Both the position numbers and the translations under genes were made by a program. Positions 51,486 to 59,459 of a stretch of DNA of 61,339 bases are shown here, one piece after another. The stretch is taken from positions 1 through 61,339 of the forward strand of contig PWYL01000034.1 in assembly GCA_003568315.1 (NCBI GenBank). The letters run 5' to 3'. The first letter of the stretch is position 1; every line of letters starts with the position of its first letter. This DNA comes from Mollicutes bacterium. GTDB lineage: Bacteria; Bacillota_I; Bacilli_A; Izemoplasmatales; Izemoplasmataceae. The notes under the pieces were generated by a model. That model was given only the letters and a program-made list of their open reading frames with translations. It did no database searches and was not told the DNA's origin.

Positions 51486-52628
51486 GTGCGCATCAATCGA
51501 ATGTTATTGTTCATGCTCTTTTTTGCGCTTGTCGTCTATTTCAGTCTCGTCTGGCGGGAACTGGACACCCGTCCTTCCTTCTTGGAGGGACTCCTCTTGT
51601 TTTTCGCCTTCTATTTCCTCGCGCTTGTTTGGCATGAACTCGGACATTTTGTGAGTTTCGCCCGGAACAACGTCAAAAGAAGGGGCATTTTCCTCTTTTT
51701 CCTCTATTTTCTGAAAGAAGACGGTCGCTATCGCCTTCGCATACGTTTCAATCTGGTCACCTTCCTCGGGGGTATCGTGATACCCGATGTTCCCGCCGTC
51801 GAAGACGAAGAATCGTTCACAAGATACAGACAGGCCTTCATCAAGGCCATCGCGGCCGGGCCCCGCGCTTCGCTTCTGCTTTTGGTTCTTGGTTGGGCTT
51901 TCCATCTCGCCACATTTTTTCTCGGTCTGACGGGATGGTGGGCGGCAACCGGCTATATCGCGGCGTTATCGCTCAGCTTGACGACCTTTTTGATCCAGCT
52001 GGTATCCTCTTTGGAAAACGAGTTCGCCGTCGGGGACATCAGGGCGAAAGAGCGGCTCGCCGAAGATGATTTCTTCGCCTTGTTGCAGCTCTATCAGTCA
52101 TACATCTATTCTTCCGACCCTTTCTCGTTCCGCCAGAAAAGCCGCTATCTGGCGGGAAGAATCGATAAAGGACTAGCGGAACGCCTCAAGGAACGTGATT
52201 TTTCACACTTCACCCTGGAAGCTCTCCATATGCGTCTCATGGCCCATCTCGCCGGCGAGGAGGAAATCACCCGGGAAGTCCGGGATTTCCTTGTCCATCT
52301 CTATGAGAACGACATCATCGCCGATCTGCGTTTGGAAATCGCCCATGTCCTCGCCCACCGCATGGTGGTCTTCATCCGCGAACACTACGGCATAGAAGAA
52401 GCGGAACGGTTCTATCGGCGCATCCAGAGCAAGGAACACCCCGATGCCGCGGCGAAACAGTATCTTTCTCGACAGGCGGAACACGCCCTCGGTATCGCCG
52501 ACCACGGAGACTATCTCCTGCAAGCGGAAAACGTCCGTTACACGATCTTGCATCCGGTGCTTTCCTATTTTGAAGGTTATGCGAGGGACGATCTGCTTCT
52601 GAACCGTCGATTGGTGCACACCGCTTGA
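51486..52628 (+). CDS. Membrane metalloprotease, M50/site-2-protease-like
   Basis: Integral membrane protein of 380 residues with about six helices in the first half. HELGH at residues 50-54 inside a hydrophobic segment is a zinc-protease motif, and AAGPRASLLLL near 125 resembles the G-P of the second S2P motif. The C-terminal half (from about 190) is cytosolic, helical, and resembles TPR-like repeats. This suggests intramembrane cleavage, perhaps of an anti-sigma factor or signal peptide, but no substrate is evident. The GTG start follows GAAGGTGAAAG. Third zinc ligand not identified with certainty, so family assignment is tentative. Confidence 0.6.
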   Translation: MRINRMLLFMLFFALVVYFSLVWRELDTRPSFLEGLLLFFAFYFLALVWHELGHFVSFARNNVKRRGIFLFFLYFLKEDGRYRLRIRFNLVTFLGGIVIPDVPAVEDEESFTRYRQAFIKAIAAGPRASLLLLVLGWAFHLATFFLGLTGWWAATGYIAALSLSLTTFLIQLVSSLENEFAVGDIRAKERLAEDDFFALLQLYQSYIYSSDPFSFRQKSRYLAGRIDKGLAERLKERDFSHFTLEALHMRLMAHLAGEEEITREVRDFLVHLYENDIIADLRLEIAHVLAHRMVVFIREHYGIEEAERFYRRIQSKEHPDAAAKQYLSRQAEHALGIADHGDYLLQAENVRYTILHPVLSYFEGYARDDLLLNRRLVHTA

Positions 52629-52653
52629 CATGAAAACAACTTTCAGTTATAAT
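52625..52653 (+). promoter_or_regulatory. Perfect consensus promoter of the second tiny-ORF locus
   Basis: TTGACA at 52625-52630, 17-base spacer, TATAAT at 52648-52653, every position matching the sigma-A consensus. It overlaps the stop region of the protease gene. Transcription should begin near 52660. Confidence 0.9.
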
Positions 52654-52719
52654 ATGAAAATAGATGAAAGAAATGTTTTCGACATCAGGAAAACATAACA
52701 GCAAGGAGTGTGATCGACC

Positions 52720-52827
52720 ATGAGAAAGAAAGAACGCAACAAGAAACAAAGAAACATCATGAAAGCTTTCGAAGCTTATGTCGGACAAATCGTCAAGACC
52801 CGCTTCGACACCGTCAACCGCTACTGA
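52720..52827 (+). CDS. Tiny basic protein, related to the tandem array (35 aa)
   Basis: ATG 52720 follows GCAAGGAGTG by nine or so bases. The product starts with a run of Lys/Arg (MRKKERNKKQRN) and then IMKAFEAYVGQIVKTRF, whose MK....VGQIV segment resembles MKENHKQKVGEIV of the tiny protein at 36148. It ends DTVNRY. Single helical, strongly basic; could bind RNA or membrane. Too short for homology to be certain, but promoter and ribosome site argue that it is made. Confidence 0.6.
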   Translation: MRKKERNKKQRNIMKAFEAYVGQIVKTRFDTVNRY

Positions 52828-52865
52828 GAGACATCCATCCCGTTACGATCAAGGAGGTGGTCGGC

Positions 52866-52970
52866 ATGAGAACGAGAAAAGCCCGCATCAAAGAACGTTT
52901 ACAAAGGAGACTCGCCAATGTCGCCGATCAAGCTCTTTTGGTGCGGTTGCACCGCAATCATCGCGGCTGA
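52866..52970 (+). CDS. Tiny arginine-rich protein (34 aa)
   Basis: Second ORF of the small operon, with the best ribosome site of the region, AAGGAGGT, nine bases before ATG 52866. The product is a basic helix, KARIKERLQRRLANVADQA, rich in Arg and Leu and ending HRNHRG. It shares size and charge with the neighbour but not clear sequence. Possible roles are RNA binding or a peptide toxin; nothing in the sequence decides. Confidence 0.55.
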   Translation: MRTRKARIKERLQRRLANVADQALLVRLHRNHRG

Positions 52971-53000
52971 GACACCGATCATTCCTGATTTTGCATAATC

Positions 53001-53037
53001 ACATATCCCGTCCTTGCATTCGGACGGGATATGTTTT
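53001..53037 (+). terminator. Terminator of the tiny-ORF operon
   Basis: ACATATCCCGTCC (53001-53013), loop TTGCATTC, GGACGGGATATGT (53022-53034), then TTTT: a perfect 13-bp stem. The loop also supplies the -35 of the mgtE promoter. Confidence 0.9.
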
Positions 53038-53042
53038 ATAAT
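53014..53042 (+). promoter_or_regulatory. Promoter of the M-box/mgtE transcript, inside the upstream terminator
   Basis: TTGCAT at 53014-53019 (terminator loop), 17-base spacer formed by the 3' arm, and TATAAT at 53037-53042. The two functions share the same bases. Confidence 0.65.
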
Positions 53043-53061
53043 GCGCATGGTAAACGAATAG

Positions 53062-53258
53062 CTTACGTTAGGTGAGGCTCCTATACAGACATACGCTGCT
53101 GCCCAGAAATGTCGAAAGATGCCAATGGGTCAACAAGCATTGCCGATATAAGGCTCTGCTTAATGCAGCTGGCATGCGCCAACGCTGTATAGTGCCAAAA
53201 CTCAACGAAGGTAAGATTGAGAAATCCGATCTTTCACCTGCCGTTGAGGCGGGTTTTT
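53062..53258 (+). promoter_or_regulatory. M-box (ykoK) Mg2+ riboswitch with terminator
   Basis: The conserved M-box core is present: TTAGGTGAGGCTCC, GCTGCTGCCCAGAAATGTCG and GCCAATGGGTCAACA (53068-53137). P1 forms from CTTACGTT (53062-53069) with AACGAAGGTAAG (53204-53215). A terminator (ACCTGCC, 53236-53242, with GGCGGGT, 53248-53254, then T-rich) follows. CTCAACG (53201-53207) can instead pair CGTTGAG (53242-53248) and break the terminator. So Mg2+ binding should favour P1 and termination; low Mg2+ lets transcription read into mgtE. Confidence 0.95.
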
Positions 53259-53278
53259 CTTTACAAAGGGGGAATTCC

Positions 53279-53344
53279 ATGGCGAAGGTCCCGTTAGGCC
53301 TTGTATTTGTACTCTATCTTGTTCATCTGCGTTCACGCATCTGA
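53279..53344 (+). CDS. 21-aa hydrophobic leader ORF before mgtE
   Basis: ATG 53279 is preceded by AAAGGGGGAA, a strong ribosome site. The predicted peptide (MAKVPLGLVFVLYLVHLRS plus two residues) is one membrane helix with positive ends, resembling small Mg2+-linked membrane peptides in layout only. It lies downstream of the riboswitch terminator and 23 bases before mgtE, so it is made only when the riboswitch permits. It could be a leader peptide or a small partner of MgtE. Confidence 0.5.
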   Translation: MAKVPLGLVFVLYLVHLRSRI

Positions 53345-53367
53345 TCAGCCGTTAGGAGGAAAATGAC

Positions 53368-54753
53368 ATGAATAAGGAAGAAATCAGACTCGTCAAGGAA
53401 ATCCGCGCCCTCATCAACGAGAACAAGACTACGGAATTGAAAAAGAGAATCAACGAGATCGAGGAGTATCTCCTCGCCGATATCATCGAGGTGCTCGAAG
53501 CGAAGAACCAGGTCGTCGTGTTCCGCCTGCTGGATAAGGACCGGGCGCTTGCGGTGTTCGAGCATGTCGAGACCGAGTTCCAACAGGAACTCTTGCAAAA
53601 TTTCACGGACGAGAAGGCTGTGGAGTTTTTCAAGGGTCTCGAGCCCGACGACCGGGCGAAACTGATGGATGAACTGCCCGCCAAGGTGGCGAAAAGACTC
53701 ATCGGCTCCCTTTCCAAGGAGGAAAAGGAGTTCCCCCTGCTCGTCATGGGATATGAACCCGGGACCGCGGGTCATGTGATGACCCCGAAATACGTCCGCC
53801 TCAAAGAGGATGTGACCATCGACGAAGCGCTGGAGCAACTCCGAGAGATCGGCAAGAAGGTCGAAACTCTCTACAATATCTATGTCACCGACAACGAGCG
53901 CCGTCTTGAAGGCGTCGTCTCCCTCAGGGAGATCGTCACCGCCGAACCGGGGGCCGTCGTCGGAGATGTGATGACGAAGGACCCCATCAAGGTGACCTAT
54001 GACACCGCGGATGAAGATGTCGCGCGGTTGCTGCAGGATTCGGACCTCATCTCCGTGCCTGTTGTGGACAAGGAAAACCGCCTGCTCGGTGCGGTCACGG
54101 TGGATGACGCCATGGATGTCCTCGCCGAGGAAGCTACCGAAGACGCCCTTTCCAAGGCCGGCTTCGCCGGTACAGGACAGAAGGATGCCGACAGGAGCCA
54201 GCTTCTGACATCCGGAAGCCTCTGGCAGGTCTGGCGCATCCGCATGCCCTTCCTCTTCGTGGCGCTCGCCGGAGGCATGATCGCAGGAATGTTCATCGAA
54301 CAGTTCGAAGAGACGCTCGCAACCATCTATGTCCTGGCGTTCTTCATCCCCGTCATCATGGACATGGGAGGGAATGTCGGCACCCAGTCGGCGACCATCT
54401 TCACCCGAGCCGTGGTGCTTGGACAGATCGATTTCAAACGTTTCATGAAACAATGGCTCCGTGAGATCGGCATCGGGTTCTCCATGGGAATCGTCTATGG
54501 GATAGTCGGAGGTTTCATCGTCTATCTCTGGCAAGGAGGTCTCGACTATGCCTTCAATCTGGCCATCGTCATCTCTCTCGCCCTTACCTTCACCATCACC
54601 ATCGCGAGCGCCCTCGGGTTTTTCGTACCCTTTGTCCTCATCAAGCTCGGGCTCGACCAGGCCGCCGGGGCGAACCCTTTCATCACGACCCTCAAAGACA
54701 TCACCGGTCTCTTGATCTATTTCCTCTTGGCCACTTGGATGTTGCCGGTCTGA
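53368..54753 (+). CDS. mgtE: MgtE magnesium transporter
   Basis: Mg2+ channel of 461 residues. Order: helical N domain (about 1-125), two CBS domains that sense cytosolic Mg2+ (about 130-255, PKYVRLKEDVTIDEA and VMTKDPIKVTYDTA), plug helix, and five membrane helices. PVIMDMGGNVGTQSA is the selectivity helix, and GLDQAAGANPFITTLKD holds the pore Asp of the DPA-like motif. AGGAGG is eight bases before the ATG. Expression is controlled by the M-box upstream and activity by the CBS domains. No terminator is clear before the next gene. Confidence 0.96.
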   Translation: MNKEEIRLVKEIRALINENKTTELKKRINEIEEYLLADIIEVLEAKNQVVVFRLLDKDRALAVFEHVETEFQQELLQNFTDEKAVEFFKGLEPDDRAKLMDELPAKVAKRLIGSLSKEEKEFPLLVMGYEPGTAGHVMTPKYVRLKEDVTIDEALEQLREIGKKVETLYNIYVTDNERRLEGVVSLREIVTAEPGAVVGDVMTKDPIKVTYDTADEDVARLLQDSDLISVPVVDKENRLLGAVTVDDAMDVLAEEATEDALSKAGFAGTGQKDADRSQLLTSGSLWQVWRIRMPFLFVALAGGMIAGMFIEQFEETLATIYVLAFFIPVIMDMGGNVGTQSATIFTRAVVLGQIDFKRFMKQWLREIGIGFSMGIVYGIVGGFIVYLWQGGLDYAFNLAIVISLALTFTITIASALGFFVPFVLIKLGLDQAAGANPFITTLKDITGLLIYFLLATWMLPV

Positions 54754-54804
54754 GAGAAGCGGATCTGTTACACTTGTACACTTGTCCAGAAAGGAGTAAT
54801 CTGT

Positions 54805-55035
54805 ATGGAACAGAACGAACAAAAGAGAGAAGAACGTCGTCGCGCTTTGCATCTTAGGATATGGATTTCGGGCTTCGCCGCCACGACGGCGTTTCTCATC
54901 ATCAACTGGTGGCTCACCCCCGCCGATGAATGGGGTTGGACCGAATGGATCATTCCCTTTTTCGTCTTTTTTGGCGTGTGGGTCATCATCCACTACATCT
55001 TCTTGCGAAGACAGTTCAAAAACTTACAAGACTGA
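54805..55035 (+). CDS. 2TM domain protein
   Basis: Small protein of 76 residues with two helices (about 18-37 and 48-69) and charged ends. RRRALHLRIWISGFAATTA at the start and the WGWTEWIIPFF/HYIF pattern fit the 2TM (PF13239) domain, whose members are found alone or next to sensor kinases. Role unknown. GAAAGGAG precedes the ATG. The end of the gene forms part of the terminator hairpin. Confidence 0.7.
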   Translation: MEQNEQKREERRRALHLRIWISGFAATTAFLIINWWLTPADEWGWTEWIIPFFVFFGVWVIIHYIFLRRQFKNLQD

Positions 55036-55063
55036 CGCGTGAGCGTCGGTCTTGTAAGTTTTT
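55021..55063 (+). terminator. Terminator overlapping the end of the 2TM gene
   Basis: AACTTACAAGACTGACGC (55021-55038), loop GTGA, GCGTCGGTCTTGTAAGTT (55043-55060) with one G-T pair, then TTTTT: an 18-bp stem that includes the last codons and the stop. Confidence 0.9.
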
Positions 55064-55090
55064 GAAGGTGGAAAATCGTGTTTTGTATAG

Positions 55091-55096
55091 TATAAT
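55091..55096 (+). promoter_or_regulatory. -10 element of the PAS/GGDEF/HD-GYP gene
   Basis: TATAAT at 55091-55096, 54 bases before the ATG; no acceptable -35 at standard spacing. Confidence 0.45.
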
Positions 55097-55149
55097 GACC
55101 ATATAATTGTTGATGCGGGAGATTCCAAGACATTACAGGAGGGGAGAGC

Positions 55150-56991
55150 ATGGGGAGGAATCCGCGAGACGACTCGTTACGCACCGGATCCGGCTGGATC
55201 GACATCACCCGTCTCGTCCGGGACACGCAGACCATCGTCTGGGAGACGGACGAGAAGTATGTGTACCGTTATGTCAGTGACAACGTCACGACGATCCTCG
55301 GCTACACCTCTGAAGAAATCACGGGGAAGAAGACCGTATGGGACCTCCATCCGCAAGGCAAGGATTCCGATACCTACAAGACGGCCATGCGTATGAATGA
55401 AAAACGGGAGGCGCTGGTCTCCTATGAGAATCCCATGAGAGCGAAGGACGGAAGCGTGCTCTGGGTGTTGAGCACTTCTTTACCCTTGTACGACAAGGAA
55501 GGTCGTTTCATCGGGTTCCGCGGCTGGGACACGAACATCACCGAACGCAGGGAAATGGTACAGAAACTTGCCGAGAGCGAGCGACGGTTCCGTCTCCTTT
55601 TTGAGAACATGGGTGAGGCCATGGTCATCTACAATCTCGTCCGCGACGAGAGGGGGCGGATCGTCAACTACGAGTTCGCCGACGCCAATCCCGCCTACGA
55701 AGAACAAGCCGGACTCACCATCGAGGAAGTGCGGGGTCTCACGATCGACAAGGTGTTCAACACCGCCAAGCCCCCCTATCTCGATATCATCCAACTGGTG
55801 GCCCTTGAAGGGGAAGCGCAAACAATCAGGCGCTATTTTTCTCCGCTGGGGAAACATTACCAGATTTCCTTCTTCCGGCCGCAAAAAGAAAGCATCGCTG
55901 CGATTTTTGTCGATGTGACCAAGGAGAAGGAAATCGAAGAAAAAATCGAGTTTTTGAGCTACCACGATATACTGACAAAACTCAAGAACCGCCGGTATTA
56001 CGAAGAGAAGATTCCTTTTGTGACCCAGGAAGCGCAGCTTCCGCTGAGCATCCTCCTTTGCGATTTGAACGCCTTGAAAGTCGCCAACGACGCATACGGC
56101 CATGCCCACGGCGACAAGGTCATCAAAGCCGCCGCCCGCATCCTCGAGAAACATGCCCCCGAGAATGCCACTCTGGCAAGGATCGGCGGTGACGAGTTCA
56201 TCGTCCTGATGCCTTCCACATCGCGGGAAGACGCCAAGAAGGTCATGTTCGCGATGAAGGAGGAGAGCCATGAGACATCGGTCGACGACGTGCACGTCTC
56301 CATCTCTTTCGGACTCGCTTGCCGCGAAGACACCCGCGATTCCTTCGAGACGGTCTATAAACGCGCCGAAGCGAACATGTACCGCTACAAGCTCCATGAA
56401 GGGCCGATTGTCCGAAGAAAGCTCTTGCGGACGATCGATGGACAACTCGAAAAAGCCTACGCGTTCGAAAAGAACCACGCCCAAAACGTCCATGACTATG
56501 CCGTCGCTCTCGGAAAAGCGGCAAGGCTTTCCGAAAGGGAGACAGAAAAACTCTCTCTTGCCGCGAAATACCATGACATCGGCAAAGTGGCCCTTTCACC
56601 GGAGATGTTGAAGAAAGAAGGTCCGCTCTCGGAATTCGAGTGGATCGAGGTCCAACGTCACAGCGAGATCGGCTATCGGATTCTCGCATCCATCACGGAG
56701 ATGGCCGACATCGCGGAAGTGGTCCTCGCCCACCACGAGAATATCGACGGTACAGGATATCCCAAAGGTATGGAAGGATCCGCGATTCCTCCGGGCGCGA
56801 AGATCATCCGCATCGCGGACGCTTTCGATGCCATGACCTCTCCGAGGAGTTATAAACCGGCCATGACGATCCCGGAAGCGATAGCGGAACTCGAATCATA
56901 CAAGGGAAGCTATTTCGACGAGCAGCTCGTCGACCTTTTCGTGAACGAAGTCCTACCCGGTGAGAAACTTCTCGAGAAGAACGACCGTTGA
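55150..56991 (+). CDS. PAS-PAS-GGDEF-HD-GYP signalling protein
   Basis: Soluble c-di-GMP protein of 613 residues. Two PAS domains (about 20-140 and 145-260) come first, then a GGDEF domain with an intact GGDEF motif at 346-350, then an HD-GYP domain: YHDIGK with the metal His-Asp at 475-476, HHE at 528-530, and GTGYP at 534-538. So both synthesis and hydrolysis of c-di-GMP are possible; sensory input is through the PAS domains, cofactor unknown. No PilZ or other effector is nearby. Start ATG with ribosome site GGAGGGGAG. Confidence 0.93.
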   Translation: MGRNPRDDSLRTGSGWIDITRLVRDTQTIVWETDEKYVYRYVSDNVTTILGYTSEEITGKKTVWDLHPQGKDSDTYKTAMRMNEKREALVSYENPMRAKDGSVLWVLSTSLPLYDKEGRFIGFRGWDTNITERREMVQKLAESERRFRLLFENMGEAMVIYNLVRDERGRIVNYEFADANPAYEEQAGLTIEEVRGLTIDKVFNTAKPPYLDIIQLVALEGEAQTIRRYFSPLGKHYQISFFRPQKESIAAIFVDVTKEKEIEEKIEFLSYHDILTKLKNRRYYEEKIPFVTQEAQLPLSILLCDLNALKVANDAYGHAHGDKVIKAAARILEKHAPENATLARIGGDEFIVLMPSTSREDAKKVMFAMKEESHETSVDDVHVSISFGLACREDTRDSFETVYKRAEANMYRYKLHEGPIVRRKLLRTIDGQLEKAYAFEKNHAQNVHDYAVALGKAARLSERETEKLSLAAKYHDIGKVALSPEMLKKEGPLSEFEWIEVQRHSEIGYRILASITEMADIAEVVLAHHENIDGTGYPKGMEGSAIPPGAKIIRIADAFDAMTSPRSYKPAMTIPEAIAELESYKGSYFDEQLVDLFVNEVLPGEKLLEKNDR

Positions 56992-57042
56992 ATACAATAC
57001 CCCCCGCGAAGACGGGGATGAGGGAATGGAAGGAAGGGGAAC

Positions 57043-57489
57043 ATGAGCGCAAAGACCTTGGAAGACATGCTTGGAAACATCACGGTCAGGACCGAAGGGG
57101 AAGAAGTGACCGGGGTGGGTCTGGAAGACGGCCATTCGACGAACTCCCCCCTTGCGGAGAAAGCCCTCTGGCAACTGGAAGAATACATCCAGGGATGGCG
57201 AAAGCAGTTCCATCTTTCCATCAGGTTGAACGGCAGCGATTTCGAGAAGCAGGTCTATCGGACGGTGATGAAGATTCCCTATGGTGAGACGAGGACCTAT
57301 GGGGATATCGCCGCGGCTTTGGGAAACCCCCAAGCCACCCGGGCGGTCGGGAACGCCCTCGGAAAGAATCCGTTGTTGATTGTCGTGCCCTGCCATCGTG
57401 TCGTCGCGGCGGACGGTATTGGCGGTTTCGGCGGGGGTCTCTTCTTGAAGAAGGCGCTTCTCGCTCATGAGAAGCTGCATCTGAAATAG
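57043..57489 (+). CDS. ogt: Methylated-DNA-protein-cysteine methyltransferase
   Basis: Suicide repair protein that moves methyl groups from O6-methylguanine to its own Cys. 148 residues: TVMKIPYGETRTYGDIAAAL, NPQATRAVGNALGKNP (helix-turn-helix and Arg finger), and the acceptor motif VPCHRVV with Cys117. The N-terminal ribonuclease-like part is shortened. GGAAGGGG precedes the ATG. It follows the GGDEF gene by 51 bases and may share its transcript. Confidence 0.95.
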   Translation: MSAKTLEDMLGNITVRTEGEEVTGVGLEDGHSTNSPLAEKALWQLEEYIQGWRKQFHLSIRLNGSDFEKQVYRTVMKIPYGETRTYGDIAAALGNPQATRAVGNALGKNPLLIVVPCHRVVAADGIGGFGGGLFLKKALLAHEKLHLK

Positions 57490-57532
57490 GTCATGGTTTT
57501 TGTTCTTGTCGTTTCAGGATATCGACATAAAG

Positions 57533-57557
57533 AAAACGCCTCTACGGAGGCGTTTTT
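57533..57557. terminator. Bidirectional terminator between ogt and the ABC exporter
   Basis: AAAACGCCTC (57533-57542), loop TACG, GAGGCGTTTT (57547-57556) with flanking A and T. Confidence 0.9.
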
Positions 57558-58357
57558 CATAAGGTCAGGCTCTTTTTTGAAAACACGACGATGCCGGCAA
57601 GATAGAACAAGGTTCCGATCATGACGAGGATGAGATAGTGCAACCGGACGATGTTTTCGAGAGGGAAGAGTTTCGCGTTGTCATAGAGGGTGAATATCGT
57701 GAAGAAGCGCAAGAACTCGAATGTATCACCCACACCGGCGAGCATGTCCAAAACGAAGAATCCCACCGGAACCGCGATGGCGAACCCCAAGGATTGTCTC
57801 GATTCGCTGAAAGCGGATGAAAAAAAGAATGTGATGCCGCTCACGGCGAAAAAGAGGATGAAAGCCCCGAGATTCAAAAGGAGATACTTGCCAATGTCGA
57901 GTTCGCCGGGGAACATGGCACTCATGACGATGATGCCGAAGAGGGCGTTGAAGGAAAGAAGCGTGAAGATCGCCGCGAGCAGGAACACGGCTTGCGTGGT
58001 GATGATCCGCTTTCTTTTATGGGGTGTGGCGAGCAGATAGGCCATGGAACCGTCATCGACATATTTGCCGACAAGGCCGAACGAGAGTATGATGGTGAAA
58101 ATCATCGGGAAGAGGATGATGATGAAGCCGTAGTAATAGCCACCGATGAAACCGGTCAGGGTGGCGTCGAAAATGACGAAACTGATCGCCTGCAAGAGTT
58201 CATCCGGAAACATCCGCATGAGTTCGTCTATAGCTGCGATGTCGTCGGGATCATACATCGTGATGATGGTGAGTTTGTAGAAGGCCATGATGACGGCGAA
58301 GACGATCCAGATTTTGTAACGGGACTTGAGGTTCATGAAGAACAACGCCTTATTCAT
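57557..58357 (-). CDS. ABC-2 type permease
   Basis: Membrane subunit of 266 residues with six helices and a charged loop (VGKYVDDGSMAYLLATPHKR) as coupling segment. It overlaps the ATPase gene by eight bases and is transcribed after it. ATG 58357 is preceded by GAGGGCGAG; the longer frame upstream lies inside the ATPase gene. One permease only, so a homodimer is likely. Substrate unknown. Confidence 0.88.
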   Translation of the reverse strand: MNKALFFMNLKSRYKIWIVFAVIMAFYKLTIITMYDPDDIAAIDELMRMFPDELLQAISFVIFDATLTGFIGGYYYGFIIILFPMIFTIILSFGLVGKYVDDGSMAYLLATPHKRKRIITTQAVFLLAAIFTLLSFNALFGIIVMSAMFPGELDIGKYLLLNLGAFILFFAVSGITFFFSSAFSESRQSLGFAIAVPVGFFVLDMLAGVGDTFEFLRFFTIFTLYDNAKLFPLENIVRLHYLILVMIGTLFYLAGIVVFSKKSLTL

Positions 58358-59240
58358 GTTTCTCGCCCTCCTCGCGGTAGTAGTCCATGAAGATCTCTTC
58401 GAGGGATTGATGTTTGACATCGAGGCTCTTCACCCGGCATTGGGCCAATTTATCGAGAAAACCGTTGATATCGCCGCTCACGGAAATCTCGAGGTCGTTG
58501 TCCCTTTGTGCGACAATCTCCAGTCCGTCGGTCTCGAGTTTTTGGATATCTTTATCGTTTTCGAGAGACACGAGATAGATCCGGCGTTGTTTCTCCTTGA
58601 GGGCTTTCACGTTTTCCAGGGCCATTTTTTCACCATGCTTGATGATGAGCGCCCTATCACATGTCCTCTCGACCTCGCCGAAGTTGTGGCTAGACATGAG
58701 AATCGTCTTGCCCCGTTTCTTTTCGTTATGGATGAGTTCGACGAAACGCCCCTGCATCAAAGGGTCGAGTCCGCTGGTCGGCTCATCGAGGATGTAGATG
58801 GAAGGATCGTGCATGAAGGCCGCAACAATGGCGAGCTTCTGTTTCATCCCCTTCGACATCTTGCGGATGAGGGGTCGCGGATTGAACTCGAAACGTTCGA
58901 TCAACTCGTCTCGCCGGGAGAAATCTTTGAGATTGCGCATCCGAGCCTGGAAATCGAGGAACTCCTTTCCCCGCATATGGTCGAAGAAAGCGATCTCACC
59001 GGCAATGTAGCCGAGGTCTTGCTGGATGACATGTGCATCCTCGAAAACGCGCAACCCGTCGACAAAAGCTTCCCCTTTGTCGGGATGGATGAATCCGAGG
59101 AGTTGTCTGATGGTCGTGGTCTTTCCGGCTCCGTTCGGGCCCAAAAAACCGAACACTTCTCCTTTCTCCACCGAGAAGGAGAGGTTGAAGACGCCCCGCT
59201 TCGGGCCATAGGACTTGGTGATGTCAACGACTTCGATCAT
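58350..59240 (-). CDS. ABC transporter ATP-binding protein
   Basis: ATPase of 296 residues for the permease that follows. Walker A GPNGAGKTT, signature MSKGMKQK (degenerate LSGGQ), Walker B YILDEPTSGLDP and switch SSHNFGEVERTC. The C-terminal accessory domain (from 215) ends in EEGEKHE. ATG 59240 is preceded by GGAGGGG; in-frame ATGs further upstream lie before the ribosome site. Confidence 0.92.
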   Translation of the reverse strand: MIEVVDITKSYGPKRGVFNLSFSVEKGEVFGFLGPNGAGKTTTIRQLLGFIHPDKGEAFVDGLRVFEDAHVIQQDLGYIAGEIAFFDHMRGKEFLDFQARMRNLKDFSRRDELIERFEFNPRPLIRKMSKGMKQKLAIVAAFMHDPSIYILDEPTSGLDPLMQGRFVELIHNEKKRGKTILMSSHNFGEVERTCDRALIIKHGEKMALENVKALKEKQRRIYLVSLENDKDIQKLETDGLEIVAQRDNDLEISVSGDINGFLDKLAQCRVKSLDVKHQSLEEIFMDYYREEGEKHE

Positions 59241-59277
59241 GGATTTCCCCTCCATAACGACATGTGTCCATGGCCTC

Positions 59278-59306
59278 ATGGTATTAAGGGAGTAACAGAA
59301 AGTCAA
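59278..59306 (-). promoter_or_regulatory. Promoter of the ABC exporter operon
   Basis: On the minus strand TTGACT (complement of 59301-59306), 17-base spacer, TACCAT (complement of 59278-59283). It is close to, but outside, the insertion sequence. Confidence 0.6.
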
Positions 59307-59362
59307 CATTTTTTGCATTATCGGGCGTCCGGCGTTTCAAAACTAGGGCAAACATCGTATAA

Positions 59363-59376
59363 CCCGAGTTTCGCAG
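59363..59376 (+). repeat. Left terminal inverted repeat of the IS
   Basis: CCCGAGTTTCGCAG, perfect 14-base match to the complement of the right end. Confidence 0.88.
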
Positions 59377-59459
59377 GAAAAAAATGAGTCAGGCCCAATG
59401 AACGTCCAATTTTAGACGTTTATTGTGTATATGAGCGGCTTTCAAACGTTGTAAACTTA

